A DNA stretch of 64,000 nucleotides from Nocardia veterana NBRC 100344 (GTDB lineage: Bacteria > Actinomycetota > Actinomycetes > Mycobacteriales > Mycobacteriaceae): the NCBI RefSeq assembly GCF_000308855.1, contig NZ_BAGM01000004.1:95073-159072 (forward strand). The letters run 5' to 3'. Positions within the stretch are counted from its first letter, which is position 1. Each line of letters opens with the position of its first letter. The notes beneath the pieces were generated by a model, which made no database searches, had not been told where the DNA came from, and saw nothing but the letters and a program-made list of their open reading frames with translations. Both the position numbers and the translations under genes were made by a program. Shown in pieces: positions 29,366 to 38,646 of the stretch.

Positions 29366-31345
29366 TCAGCGACGCACGATCAGCGTGAACGGGCCGATAT
29401 CGGTGATGCGGAAGTGCGGATCGGCGAACAGCGTCCCCGGAAATTCGACGGTATAGCGCCGCACATTCGGATCGTTCGGATATACGTCCTCGGACAGGCG
29501 CAGCGTGTAGTTCTCGCCGCTGCGCCGGAACAGGAACGCATCGGGTGCGCGCCAGGGGGAATGGTTCAGCGCATCGATCAGCTCCGCCGAGGACTTCAGC
29601 TTGCTCCAGCGTCCGATCTCCGCCGCCCGGGCCGGGAAATCGGCCAGCGGGTTGGCGTAGTGCGAGGTCAGCGCCTGGAACCCGTAATACGGGTAGTACG
29701 ACAGGAAGCTGGTGTCGGCGGTCAGGACCACCGTCTCGTCGCGCGGCCGCCCGGTTTGTTCGACGAGGGCCTGGTCGATGCGGCCGTAGTACGACACCGC
29801 CGACGGGCTGCGCTTGTCGGCGCGCACCCCGGCACCGTCGGTGTCGGTGTACGCGGTGGTGATCTCGGCATTCAGGATGCCGGGGATGCTCTGGGTGAAG
29901 GCCAGCGCGCCGAGCACCGCGACCACCGCGGTCACCGCGCGGAACCGGCGCGGTTCGTCGACGGCCTGATAGATCGCCCGCGCGCCCTCGACGAATCCGA
30001 AGGCGCCGGCCGCGGCCAGCAGCACCTGCAGAATCGGCTCCAGCCGGAATGCCAGTCCGGTCGTGCCCGCCGCGGTGACCAGCATGGAGGCCAGCGACCA
30101 CAGATAGATCGCGACCACCGAGATGCTCAGCGCCTGCGCGCGTCGCGAACTGCCCGCACGCAGCACCAGCCAGATCGTGCCGAGCAGGCACAGCGCGCCG
30201 AGTAGCGGTTCGGAGAAGTCGAACATCGGGAACGCCAGCCGCGATCCGGATTCGGGCAGATAGTGCAGGGCGGTGTTGGATTCCGGCAGGTGCCCGGTCA
30301 GTACCTTCGCCAGATACGGGCCCCACACGATGAGCGCCATGATCGCGGCGATCACACCCATCACGATCAGGCGCAGCAGAATCGGCCACAGCAGCCGGAA
30401 GATTCCCAGCCTGGGCGCCCGCGGGCGGTGCACGGCGAGCTCGCGCTGCTGCCACCACAACGTGGCCCAGGCAACCAGTCCCATCAGCACCACGGTGAAG
30501 ACGGCGACGCCGAAGAACAGGGTGTAGAACATGCCGGACAGCCCGAGGAAAGCGCCGGCACCGATCGTCGCGCCCCAACCGCCGGCCGTAGGTGCGGGTT
30601 CCGGCACCGCGTCGGCGTCGGCGGCGCCCGGGGCCGCGAATTCGGCCGGTCGATAGAGCGCGCCCCACGCCAGTACCATCGCCGGCGCGAACAGGATCAC
30701 CAGTACGGCGCTGTAGGCCTCGGGCGAGGCGAAGGCGACCATCACCGCAGTGGTGGCGGCCGCCACCGCGACCGCCCAGTCCCAGCGAATCAGCTTGGAC
30801 CACAAAACGAGTGCGAGCACCGAGGCCACCGCGAGCGAGACGATCGCATACGGCTTGAACGTCTCCCACCCGGCCGCACCGAGTAGATTCGCGACCCGGC
30901 CGCCGATCCAGAACCAGCCCGCCGGGTAATACGCCGGAATATCGGCGTAGGTCATATCGCGCAGCGCGGCGGTATCGGTGAGCCGGGTCAGATACTCGGT
31001 GCGGAATTCCTGGTCCACCGAGATGCCGAACAGATACAGCTTCGTCGCCGCCAGCGGCATCCCCAGGGTGACCGTCACGAAGGCCGAGATTCCGGCCCAC
31101 GACAGCACTTTCGCCACCCACGGCCAGCGGTGCAGCCGGATCAGCACGATGGCGACGATCAGCAGCACCGCCGCCCCCGCCTGCCCGACGGTGGTGAGGG
31201 CCCGGGTCACATTGGATGAGTTGAATGCCGGCCACTGCACTGCCGACATCGCCACCAGCCCGATCGCCGCCACCAGCGCGGCGACCACCGCCCCGACGAC
31301 AGCCTCCCCGAGCCCGCCCCCGACCTGCCGGACTAGTACGCGCAC
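29366..31345 (-). CDS. aftA: Galactan 5-O-arabinofuranosyltransferase AftA
   Basis: GT-C membrane enzyme of 659 residues that primes arabinan by adding the first arabinofuranose residues to galactan. Multiple N-terminal hydrophobic segments are followed by a soluble C-terminal domain from about residue 490. The first large loop carries the family motif VDQEFRTEYLTRLTDT and the TYADIPAYYPAGWFW segment. The GTG at 31345 has GGAGG at ideal distance. It lies downstream of dprE1-dprE2, which make its donor substrate, but a stem-loop separates it from them, so it may have its own promoter. Confidence 0.92.
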   Translation of the reverse strand: MRVLVRQVGGGLGEAVVGAVVAALVAAIGLVAMSAVQWPAFNSSNVTRALTTVGQAGAAVLLIVAIVLIRLHRWPWVAKVLSWAGISAFVTVTLGMPLAATKLYLFGISVDQEFRTEYLTRLTDTAALRDMTYADIPAYYPAGWFWIGGRVANLLGAAGWETFKPYAIVSLAVASVLALVLWSKLIRWDWAVAVAAATTAVMVAFASPEAYSAVLVILFAPAMVLAWGALYRPAEFAAPGAADADAVPEPAPTAGGWGATIGAGAFLGLSGMFYTLFFGVAVFTVVLMGLVAWATLWWQQRELAVHRPRAPRLGIFRLLWPILLRLIVMGVIAAIMALIVWGPYLAKVLTGHLPESNTALHYLPESGSRLAFPMFDFSEPLLGALCLLGTIWLVLRAGSSRRAQALSISVVAIYLWSLASMLVTAAGTTGLAFRLEPILQVLLAAAGAFGFVEGARAIYQAVDEPRRFRAVTAVVAVLGALAFTQSIPGILNAEITTAYTDTDGAGVRADKRSPSAVSYYGRIDQALVEQTGRPRDETVVLTADTSFLSYYPYYGFQALTSHYANPLADFPARAAEIGRWSKLKSSAELIDALNHSPWRAPDAFLFRRSGENYTLRLSEDVYPNDPNVRRYTVEFPGTLFADPHFRITDIGPFTLIVRR

Positions 31346-31461
31346 AGTGCCTCCGGATCCTCTCTCGCCGCGAATCTGCCCGCGAGCCTACAAGCCGCCG
31401 GAAACCGGTCGCCGCCGGAGAACTGCGGCGGGCCCGGCCGCACCGGGTAGCTCGAGACGAC

Positions 31462-31499
31462 GAAGGAGAGCCGACGCTCGGCAGCGACGACTCTCCTTC
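31462..31499 (-). terminator. Stem-loop after dprE2
   Basis: Nine perfect pairs (31462-31470 with 31491-31499) enclose a loop that contains a small inner hairpin. It lies 47 bases past the dprE2 stop and upstream of aftA. Confidence 0.6.
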
Positions 31500-31546
31500 A
31501 CGGCACGATCGAACAACCGGCCCGCCGGACCTCGGTCGGAGGCGTT

Positions 31547-32308
31547 CTAGATGGGGAGCTTGCGGAAGATCGGCCGCGGGACGTGCCGCAGGATCATCAT
31601 CACCCAGCGGAACGTGCCCGGCGCCCAGACCAGTTCCTTGCCCTTCTGCGCGGCCGAAACCGCAAGCGCGGCAACATCTTCCTTGTTCACCGTGAGCGGC
31701 GCCTCGGCCACGTGCGCGGAGAACCGGGTGCGCACCTGACCCGGGCGCACCACGGTGACCCGCGGGCCGTGCGGCCGCAGCGCCTCGCCCAGTCCGAGGT
31801 AGAAGCCGTCGAGGCCGGCCTTGGTGGAGCCGTAGACGAAGTTGGCGCGCTTGACGCGTTCACCGGCCACCGAGGACATGACGATGATCCGTCCGTACCC
31901 CTGCGCCTTCATCTTCTCGCCGACCAGCACACCGACCGAAACACCGGCGGTGTAGTTCACCTCGGCGACGCGCACCGCCTTCTGCTGGTTCTGCCACAGT
32001 TCCTCGGCGTCACCGTCGAGAGCGAAGGCGACGATCGCGACGTCGATATCGCCGTCCGCCCAGGCCTGTTCGATGACCTTGGGGTGGCTGCCGGTGTCCA
32101 GCGCGTCGAAGTCGACGACCTCGACCTTCGACGCACCCGCGGCCTCGAGCTGGGCCACCGATTGCGCGCGCAACGGATCGTTGGGCAGCGCGGCCAGCAC
32201 GACGCGCGCCGAGCCCTTCTTCAGGTACTCCTCGACGATCGCGAGACCGATCTCTGAGGTGCCACCCAGAAGCAGAATATTCTGCGGGTTGCCTACCGCG
32301 TTGATCAC
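31547..32308 (-). CDS. dprE2: Decaprenylphosphoryl-2-keto-ribose reductase DprE2
   Basis: Short-chain dehydrogenase of 253 residues that, with DprE1, epimerises decaprenylphosphoryl-ribose to decaprenylphosphoryl-arabinose. The Rossmann motif is [10 protein letters not shown] near residue 15; the catalytic Ser is in VMSSVAGER and the Tyr-Lys pair in YGSTK. The reading frame stays open far upstream inside dprE1, but the true start is the GTG at 32308, which overlaps the dprE1 TGA by four bases. Coupled translation fits the two proteins working as one epimerase. Confidence 0.93.
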   Translation of the reverse strand: MINAVGNPQNILLLGGTSEIGLAIVEEYLKKGSARVVLAALPNDPLRAQSVAQLEAAGASKVEVVDFDALDTGSHPKVIEQAWADGDIDVAIVAFALDGDAEELWQNQQKAVRVAEVNYTAGVSVGVLVGEKMKAQGYGRIIVMSSVAGERVKRANFVYGSTKAGLDGFYLGLGEALRPHGPRVTVVRPGQVRTRFSAHVAEAPLTVNKEDVAALAVSAAQKGKELVWAPGTFRWVMMILRHVPRPIFRKLPI

Positions 32309-33801
32309 TGCAGCTCCAGCCTTCTCGCCATATCGGACATGAAAACGCCTGTGGGATCGACACTTCGGCGGACCTTGATCCACTCGTCGATCTTGGGATA
32401 CATCTTGTGGAAGGTCTCCGCGGTCGTGCGGGAGTCCTTCGCGGTGTAGAGGCGGCCGCCGAATTCCAATACGCGCCGGTCGAGTTCGGTGACCAGCTCG
32501 TTGAGGCCCGGGCGCACCGGGAAGTCGACGCAGATGTTCCAGCCCTCCATGGGGAAGCTCAGCGGCGCCTGGTTGCCCGGCCCGAAGAACTTCAGCACAT
32601 TGAGCGCCGAATAGTGGCCCGAGGCCTGAATGTCGACGATGATCTTGGTGAATTCGTCCAGCGCCTCGGGCGGCAGTACGAATTGATATTGGATGAAACC
32701 GGCCGGGCCGTAGGCTCGATTCCACTCCGATACGACATCCAGCATGTGGTAGAACTGCGTCAAGTTCATGATCTTGCCGGTGTAATTGCCGCCGAGCGCG
32801 TAGTACGCCTCGCCGACCATGCCCAGCGTCAGCTTGTTCGCCGCGAAGCTGGGGAAGATATTCGGCACCGTCAGCAGATTCGGCGCGTCGAATTTCAGCG
32901 GATTCCGGCGCAGCTTCTTCGGCAGCTCGTCGAGGGTGGCCAAACGCCCGCGCGACACATTGGCACGGCCCAGCTTCGGCGGCGCGCTGATCACGTCGAA
33001 CCAGGTCGAGGAGTAGGTGTAGTTCTCCTCGGAGCCGTCCTTGTGTACGGCGATGGTCTCGTCCAGTGAGGTGGTCTTGATGCCGTCGGCGATGAAATAG
33101 GCCGTCTCGGTCGGCGTCATCTCGATCGTCGCCCGCAGGATGATGCCGGTCAGGCCGTTGCCGCCGACCGTGGCCCAGAACAGTTTCGCGTTCTTCTTGG
33201 GGCCGATGTGCTGCACCTTGCCGTCGGCGGTCAGCAGATCGATCGAGCGCACGTGATTGCCGAAGCTGCCCGCGCTGTGGTGGTTCTTGCCGTGGATGTC
33301 GGAGGCGATCGCGCCGCCGACGGTCACCTGCCGGGTGCCCGGCAGCACCGGAACCCACAGGCCGAACGGCAGGGCGGCCTTCATCAGCTGATCGAGGCTG
33401 ACGCCGGCGTCGACGTCGACGAGGCGGGTGTCGCGATCGATGCGGTGGATGTTGTTCAGCGCCGACATGTCGATGACGAGGCCGCCACCGTTCTGGGCGT
33501 GGTCACCGTAGGACCGGCCGAGACCGCGCGCGATGACACCGCGGCGTAGATGTGCGGGCTTGGACTCGTTGTCGTCCGCGACCATGGCCACGGCCTTGGC
33601 GATAAGTTCCGGATCGCCGGTCGAGAGCACTTCGGAGGTGGTGGGCGCGGTACGACCCCATCCGGTCAGTCGACGGGTGTGCGTCGGCAGCGAAAAGCTG
33701 TCGGCGGAGCCGTTGCTGCGTGCCTGTGACGCCTCGCCGTCGCCCGCGGAGTTCGCAGGACCCGCGGCGGTGGAGGTCTGAGCTTTCGTGGACATCGGCA
33801 T
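32305..33801 (-). CDS. dprE1: Decaprenylphosphoryl-ribose oxidase DprE1
   Basis: FAD-dependent oxidase of 498 residues in the vanillyl-alcohol-oxidase family; it oxidises decaprenylphosphoryl-ribose to the 2-keto intermediate. FAD-binding segments include [16 protein letters not shown] and [15 protein letters not shown]. The cysteine attacked by benzothiazinones (Cys387 in M. tuberculosis) is kept as Cys424 in GWNICVDF. An ATG at 33801 or 33795 is likely the start; the frame remains open to 33867. About 35 extra hydrophilic residues precede the conserved [10 protein letters not shown]. It is transcribed away from the GtrA-family gene and into dprE2. Confidence 0.95.
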   Translation of the reverse strand: MPMSTKAQTSTAAGPANSAGDGEASQARSNGSADSFSLPTHTRRLTGWGRTAPTTSEVLSTGDPELIAKAVAMVADDNESKPAHLRRGVIARGLGRSYGDHAQNGGGLVIDMSALNNIHRIDRDTRLVDVDAGVSLDQLMKAALPFGLWVPVLPGTRQVTVGGAIASDIHGKNHHSAGSFGNHVRSIDLLTADGKVQHIGPKKNAKLFWATVGGNGLTGIILRATIEMTPTETAYFIADGIKTTSLDETIAVHKDGSEENYTYSSTWFDVISAPPKLGRANVSRGRLATLDELPKKLRRNPLKFDAPNLLTVPNIFPSFAANKLTLGMVGEAYYALGGNYTGKIMNLTQFYHMLDVVSEWNRAYGPAGFIQYQFVLPPEALDEFTKIIVDIQASGHYSALNVLKFFGPGNQAPLSFPMEGWNICVDFPVRPGLNELVTELDRRVLEFGGRLYTAKDSRTTAETFHKMYPKIDEWIKVRRSVDPTGVFMSDMARRLELQ

Positions 33802-33932
33802 AGAGGCTACAGGTATGGACGGGGCGGGGGTCGGGTGTCGCGGGTCCGCACCCCGCTCGAGGCGCATTTCACAGCGCCGACCGGGCAGGTGGTGCGGTTG
33901 CGGCGGCGGGGCGGGCGGGACCCGCTACTCTC

Positions 33933-34493
33933 GTGCGCGTGAGTGCGGAACCCCATCTTCCTCTTCCGGTCGAATTGCCTCTGGTAGACGAGCCGGGCGG
34001 CGCGACCGACGGGCCCGGAGGAGGCAGCGTGCGTAACCACGTAGGGACCGGGGAGCGCCGAGTCGTCGACAGCACGGATGTCGACCTGAAGACGCAGATC
34101 GTGCGGTTCGTCCTCACCGGTGGGCTGTCCGCGGTGGTCGACTTCGGGCTGTACGTCCTGCTCATGGCCCTGTTCGGGGTGCCGCGCGATTTCGCGAAGG
34201 CGTGCAGTTTCATCGTCGGCACGACCACCGCCTATCTGATCAACCGGCGCTGGACCTTCAAGGCGCCGCCCAGCCGCAGCCGGTTCGTGGCGGTGGTGAT
34301 CCTCTACGCCGTCACATTCGCCGCCCAGGTCGGGATCAATGCCCTGCTCAACGACACCCTTCCCGCGATGGCGGTGGATATCGTCGGGCATTCGGTCAAG
34401 GGTGCGGTGTTGATCGCCTTCGTGATCGCGCAGGGTGTCGCGACCGTGATCAACTTCGTGGTGCAGCGCGCGGTGATCTTCAAGATCCGCTGA
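33933..34493 (+). CDS. GtrA-family membrane protein (Rv3789-like)
   Basis: A 186-residue GtrA-family protein with a hydrophilic N-terminus of about 50 residues and four predicted membrane helices. FVLTGGLSAVVDFGLY, IVGTTTAYLINRRWTF and a final VQRAVIFKIR are family hallmarks. The M. tuberculosis homologue Rv3789 has been proposed to flip decaprenylphosphoryl-arabinose or to help recruit AftA. Here it is divergent from dprE1. The start may be GTG 33933 or 33939; the poorly conserved N-terminus leaves this open. Its 3' end overlaps the convergent PPOX-family gene by 14 bases. Confidence 0.85.
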   Translation: MRVSAEPHLPLPVELPLVDEPGGATDGPGGGSVRNHVGTGERRVVDSTDVDLKTQIVRFVLTGGLSAVVDFGLYVLLMALFGVPRDFAKACSFIVGTTTAYLINRRWTFKAPPSRSRFVAVVILYAVTFAAQVGINALLNDTLPAMAVDIVGHSVKGAVLIAFVIAQGVATVINFVVQRAVIFKIR

Positions 34494-35109
34494 TCGGGGG
34501 CCCGCCGACCAGCGCCTGCGCCTTCGTGCCGAAATAGTCGCCCCCTTTGGCTCGGGGGCTGTCGGTGCCCCAGTCGCGTTCCTCGCGAGCCGCCGGGACC
34601 AGGTGCGGAATATGTTTGCGGCAGTGGATATACGCCTCCTCGATATCCACGACCACCCACCGTTCGGCGATTCGCCCGCGTTCGGGTTGTGGCAGGTCCG
34701 GCACCCGGATCCGCAGTGTGGGGTCGTCGACGATGCGCGCCGAGCCGTTGATGTGCAGGCCGATCAGGTCGTGCGCGAAGTCGATCAGCAGGATGCCCAC
34801 GTGCGGGTTCTCCAGAATATTGCCGAGGCTGGCCATCACCCCGTTGCCGCGATATTCGGGATAGGCCAGGGTGCTCTCGTCGATCACGTGCAGGAAGCCG
34901 GGTTTGCCGGCGCGGAAGCTGGTATCGCATTCACCGTGCCGGTCGGCGGTGGCGATGAAGGCCATATCCATGCGGCCCACGAACTCCTGCATCCGGGCGT
35001 TGAGCCTGTTCAGCACCTGTTCGGCGTAGAAGCGCTCGGCTCGATCGGCGGTGCCGAAGCGTTGTTGCAGTTCCCGCTCGCCGTCACTGCCGCATGATGA
35101 ACCGGACAT
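34480..35109 (-). CDS. Pyridoxamine 5'-phosphate oxidase-family flavoprotein
   Basis: Split-barrel flavin-binding protein of 209 residues. The MDMAFIATADRHGECDTSFRAG segment, the YRGNGVMASLGNILENPHVG region and GSARIV fit the PPOX-like family. Members bind FMN or F420; which one applies here is unknown. The ATG at 35109 follows GGAGGGG and is preferred to upstream in-frame codons. It is monocistronic by layout: convergent with the GtrA gene and preceded by a 373-base gap. Confidence 0.8.
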   Translation of the reverse strand: MSGSSCGSDGERELQQRFGTADRAERFYAEQVLNRLNARMQEFVGRMDMAFIATADRHGECDTSFRAGKPGFLHVIDESTLAYPEYRGNGVMASLGNILENPHVGILLIDFAHDLIGLHINGSARIVDDPTLRIRVPDLPQPERGRIAERWVVVDIEEAYIHCRKHIPHLVPAAREERDWGTDSPRAKGGDYFGTKAQALVGGPPISGS

Positions 35110-35482
35110 GCCACGCCCCTCCGGGTAGCTGGAATCCGCACATGGATGGTTCGGCGCCGAACCTGGAATATGCCGAAATCCTATAGCAACAAACGTTATT
35201 CGAACGGAGAATTCGGAGAATGGGCTGCTGGGACATGTGATGCTCGGGGATCGGTTGTGAGGAGTGTCGCCTCCCGGGCCCGGTCTGCCACAGGGTTTGT
35301 GAGGTGGCAGCGCCCGAAATGTCTGTTGCTGCAGCGATGCTGAGCACCCGAGGTCGGCGGGATGTCCGGTTTGGTTGTGGCCCTGCCGGTTTCGGCACGA
35401 GCGCCGTGCCGGGGTCGCGCGGGAGTTGCCGGGACGGGATCGTGTCCAGCTCCTCGGCGCTGGTTCGGCACCGCAGCGGCGC
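35110..35482. other. Intergenic region upstream of the PPOX-family gene
   Basis: A 373-base gap without a convincing gene. An AT-rich stretch at about 35180-35220, unusual for this DNA, probably holds the promoter of the minus-strand PPOX gene. No clear terminator for the molybdopterin enzyme ending at 35483 was found. Confidence 0.45.
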
Positions 35483-37696
35483 TCAGATCGGAGTGACGCG
35501 CACCGGCACGCCGTTGAACACCGCATTCCCGGAAACCGCGTCGATGCGTGAATCATCGGTCAGCGCATTCGCGTTCACGCCCGCGTGGGCGCGGGCGACC
35601 GATTGCGTACTGTCCGCATGGCCCCAGCCGTGCGGCAGACTCACCACGCCGGGCATGATCCGGTCGTTCGGTTCCACGGGAACCGTGAGCTTTCCGCTGG
35701 CCGACTCGATCGCGGCCGACTCGCCCAAGCCGAGGCGGGCCACGTCGTCGGGATGAATATGCAGGGTGCAGGTATTGGATCCGCCCACCAGATTCGGCAC
35801 GTTGTGCATCCAGCTGTTGTTCGAGCGCAGCTGACGCCGGCCGATCAGCACCAGGTCGGGCTGGGCCGCGCGCAGGCCCGCGACCAGCCGCGTCGTATCG
35901 TCCAGCAACGGCTGCGGGGCCAGCTCGACCCGGCCCGACGCGGTGCGCAGCACCCCGGGCAGCCGCGGCTGCAATGCGCCGAGGTCGATACCGTGCGGAT
36001 TATCCAGTAGCACGCGCAGATTCAGCCCCTCGGGAGCGATCGGCACCGCACGGCGCTCGGGATTCCATTCACCGTAGGGACCCAGCCGCAGCATCATGTC
36101 GATGCGCTGTTCGGTGCTGTTCGCCCCGATCAGCTCGGCGCGCCGCTCGCCGAGTCCGGCCTTGTGCAGGGTGCCGGCGATGATCAACTCGTCGACCGCC
36201 GCCACCGGATCGCGACCCGGTTCCCCAGCCTGTCCGGAGAGGGCGAGAGCCAGCCGGGCGAGGATTTCCGGTTCGGCGGGCCGGTCCGCGGGCAGCGGCA
36301 CCAGCGGCGGCGAATAGCGCGCGTAATTGTGGACCGCGAACTGCAGCAGGGCGAAGTCGTAGTGCGGGGCCTGCATGGTGCTCGGCGGCGGGAGGATGAC
36401 ATCGGCGTGCCGGGTCGTCTCGTTGCGATACCGGTCCACGCTGACCATGAAATCCAGTCCGGCCAGCGCCTCGCCGAGGCGGGCACCCGCCGGAGCCGAC
36501 AGCACCGGATTGCCGGCCACGGTCACCAGCATGCGGACCTGGCCCGCACCGGGCGTGAGGATCTCGTCGGCGAGGGTGGCGACGGGGAATTCGCCCATGG
36601 TTTCCGGCAATTCCCGCACCCGGCTGGTCCAGCGCCCGAGCCGGAAGGGCCGGCTCCGCACGATGCCCAACGCGGCCGCCGTGGCGAACATGGCGCCGCC
36701 GGGCCGGTCCAGATTGCCGGTCAGCACATTGATCACATCGACCAGCCACTGGGTGAGGGTGCCGAATTCCGCGGTGCAGGTGCCGATCCGCGCGTAGACG
36801 GCCGCGGTGGGCGCCGCGGCCAGTTCCCGGGCCAGGCGGACCACGGTCTCCGCCGGGACGCCGGTCCGGGCCTGCACCGCTTCGGCGGTGAACGGGATGG
36901 CCGCCGAACGGATCTGCTCGACACCCTCGACCTCGACGCGGATATCGACCAGATCCTCGGCGAACAGCGTGTGCACGATGCCGAACAGCAGATACGCGTC
37001 GCTGCCGGGCCGGATGAACAGATGCTCGTCGGCGAGATCGGCAGTGCGGGTGCGCCGCGGATCGACCACGACCAGCCGGCCGCCACGCGCGCGCAGTGCC
37101 TTCAACCGGCCCGGAAAGTCGGGTGCCGTGCACAGCGAGCCGTTGGATTCCAGTGGGTTGGCGCCGAGCATCAGCAGATAGTCGGTGCGATCGAGGTCGG
37201 GCACCGCGACGGTCAGCGGGTCGCCGAACATCAGCCCGCTCGATACCTGCTTCGGCATCTGATCGGCGGTGCTGGCGGAGAACAGGTTGCGGGTGCTGAG
37301 GGCCCGGATCAAGGCCGGCACGTACAGCGCGCCCGCGACGGTGTGGGCATTCGGATTGCCGAGGTAGAGGGCGGCGGCCTGGCGACCGTACTCGTCGAGG
37401 ATCGCCGGGGCACGCTCGGCGATCAGATCGAAGGCCTCCGTCCAGCCGACCGAACGCCAGGTATCGGTGGCGCGGTCGCGGATCATCGGCTCGGTGAGCC
37501 GGTCGGGGTCGGCGTCCAGTACGCCCAGACTCGCACCCTTCGGGCAGATGAAGCCGCGGCTGAACGGGTCCTGGCGGTCGCCGCGCACGCGGGTCACCCG
37601 GTCGTCGGCATCGAGGGTGATCTCCAGGCCGCAGACGGCCTCGCACAGCGGGCAGGTGCGGTAGCGGGTACGAGTATCTGCGGTGACGCCGGTCAT
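35483..37696 (-). CDS. Molybdopterin-dependent oxidoreductase
   Basis: A 737-residue member of the DMSO-reductase superfamily. The N-terminal iron-sulfur motif CPLCEAVCG with a later CPKG supplies four cysteines for a 4Fe-4S cluster. The molybdopterin domains follow (LLMLGANPLESNGS, VVVDPRRTRTAD), then a C-terminal guanine-dinucleotide-binding domain (LPHGWGHADS). No signal peptide or Tat motif is visible, so it should be cytosolic. No partner subunit, electron-transfer protein or cofactor gene lies beside it. The substrate cannot be told from sequence; the segment TADQMPKQVSSGLMFG recalls uncharacterised formate-dehydrogenase-like proteins of actinobacteria. Confidence 0.85.
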   Translation of the reverse strand: MTGVTADTRTRYRTCPLCEAVCGLEITLDADDRVTRVRGDRQDPFSRGFICPKGASLGVLDADPDRLTEPMIRDRATDTWRSVGWTEAFDLIAERAPAILDEYGRQAAALYLGNPNAHTVAGALYVPALIRALSTRNLFSASTADQMPKQVSSGLMFGDPLTVAVPDLDRTDYLLMLGANPLESNGSLCTAPDFPGRLKALRARGGRLVVVDPRRTRTADLADEHLFIRPGSDAYLLFGIVHTLFAEDLVDIRVEVEGVEQIRSAAIPFTAEAVQARTGVPAETVVRLARELAAAPTAAVYARIGTCTAEFGTLTQWLVDVINVLTGNLDRPGGAMFATAAALGIVRSRPFRLGRWTSRVRELPETMGEFPVATLADEILTPGAGQVRMLVTVAGNPVLSAPAGARLGEALAGLDFMVSVDRYRNETTRHADVILPPPSTMQAPHYDFALLQFAVHNYARYSPPLVPLPADRPAEPEILARLALALSGQAGEPGRDPVAAVDELIIAGTLHKAGLGERRAELIGANSTEQRIDMMLRLGPYGEWNPERRAVPIAPEGLNLRVLLDNPHGIDLGALQPRLPGVLRTASGRVELAPQPLLDDTTRLVAGLRAAQPDLVLIGRRQLRSNNSWMHNVPNLVGGSNTCTLHIHPDDVARLGLGESAAIESASGKLTVPVEPNDRIMPGVVSLPHGWGHADSTQSVARAHAGVNANALTDDSRIDAVSGNAVFNGVPVRVTPI

Positions 37697-37747
37697 GGAT
37701 TCATCATCGTCGGCGGTCCGGCGTTACGCCGGAAATCACCCGAAATG

Positions 37748-37788
37748 CGCGAAACCGCGAGAACATCAGTTGTTCTCGCGGTTTCGCG
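37748..37788 (-). terminator. Perfect 18-bp hairpin terminator
   Basis: Eighteen perfect pairs (37748-37765 with 37771-37788) and a five-base loop, ten bases past the stop of the gene ending at 37799 and upstream of the molybdopterin gene. Confidence 0.8.
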
Positions 37789-37798
37789 GATGCTCGAT

Positions 37799-38293
37799 TC
37801 AGCTGGCGATGCGAGCGAGCTGCGGCTTGCGGCCGGAGTTCGCCGAGCGCACGGCCGCGGCGATCGCCACGACCGGCGGCAGCCAACGGGCCTCGTTCGG
37901 CGCCACGCCCCAGCAGGCCTCGCCGGCCGAGAGCTGAGTGGGCGGCAGCGGGATGCCGGCACCGTCGGTGTAGACGACCGCGCCAGCGGCACGCAGCGCC
38001 TCGAGTGCGCGCGCGGCCTTGGCGAGGCCGGTGACCAGGTGGATCTCGCGGCGCTCGGCGCCCGGGATCTCGATCACCGGTCCGGTCAGGTTGTTGGCCC
38101 GAAGGAAGCGGCGCACATTCGCCGCCAGTTCGCCGGCGACCTCGATACCCGAAACGTTCGTATCGGTGATCAGGCAGATGCCGTTGGCCGTTTCAGCGAC
38201 CGTCCACCCGCGCTGGATGTAGTCCTGCGCGGTAGCGGCCAACGTCGCCGCTGGGACGGAAGTCGGAAACGTCGTACGCACTGTCTTCTCCAT
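37799..38293 (-). CDS. Primase-polymerase-like domain protein
   Basis: A 164-residue protein from the ATG at 38293; an in-frame ATG at 38329 would add 12 residues and neither has a good ribosome site. The pattern of an AQDYIQRGWTV opening, GICLITDTNVSGIEV, GPVIEIPGAERREIHLV, a GIPLPPTQL motif and a closing LPPVVAIAAAVR resembles the small actinobacterial proteins annotated as bifunctional DNA primase/polymerase N-terminal domain. The acidic catalytic residues of that domain are not obvious, so it may be a non-catalytic relative. No replication or plasmid genes are nearby. Confidence 0.55.
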   Translation of the reverse strand: MEKTVRTTFPTSVPAATLAATAQDYIQRGWTVAETANGICLITDTNVSGIEVAGELAANVRRFLRANNLTGPVIEIPGAERREIHLVTGLAKAARALEALRAAGAVVYTDGAGIPLPPTQLSAGEACWGVAPNEARWLPPVVAIAAAVRSANSGRKPQLARIAS

Positions 38294-38646
38294 TCCCCGG
38301 GTAGATCTGGGTCCTGCGTCGGTGTTCATGGGACGTATCGGGCCGCGCTACCGGCGGTGTTACAGGTTGGTCGAATTTTCTTCGTGTGGGTCGGATACGT
38401 CACAGGGGCGGGCGATGATCGCCGGTTGCTATGAACGATTCCCAGGCTCGATCGCCGCCGTTGTGAACTGCTACGACTACCACTTTTCTTCCCCCGGCTG
38501 TGAATCGATTGCGTTGTGGCTGTTGGTTCCCTGGCAGCCTGCTGGGAGGGGAGCTCTGTGTTGTGATCTGTATCGCAGCGCGCGAGCGATGCCGTCGGTT
38601 CGCAGGGAATTGCTCCCTTTGCGCTGCGCGGGAGAGGATTCGCGTT
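38294..38646. other. Divergent intergenic region
   Basis: About 350 bases between the primase-like gene (minus) and the DUF4282 gene (plus). I see no gene and no strong inverted repeat; both promoters should be here. Confidence 0.4.

Noticed and set aside
32309..33358. Upstream extension of dprE2 through dprE1
   Set aside because: The extension is out of frame with dprE1 and has no domain; the GTG overlapping the dprE1 stop fits the known protein.
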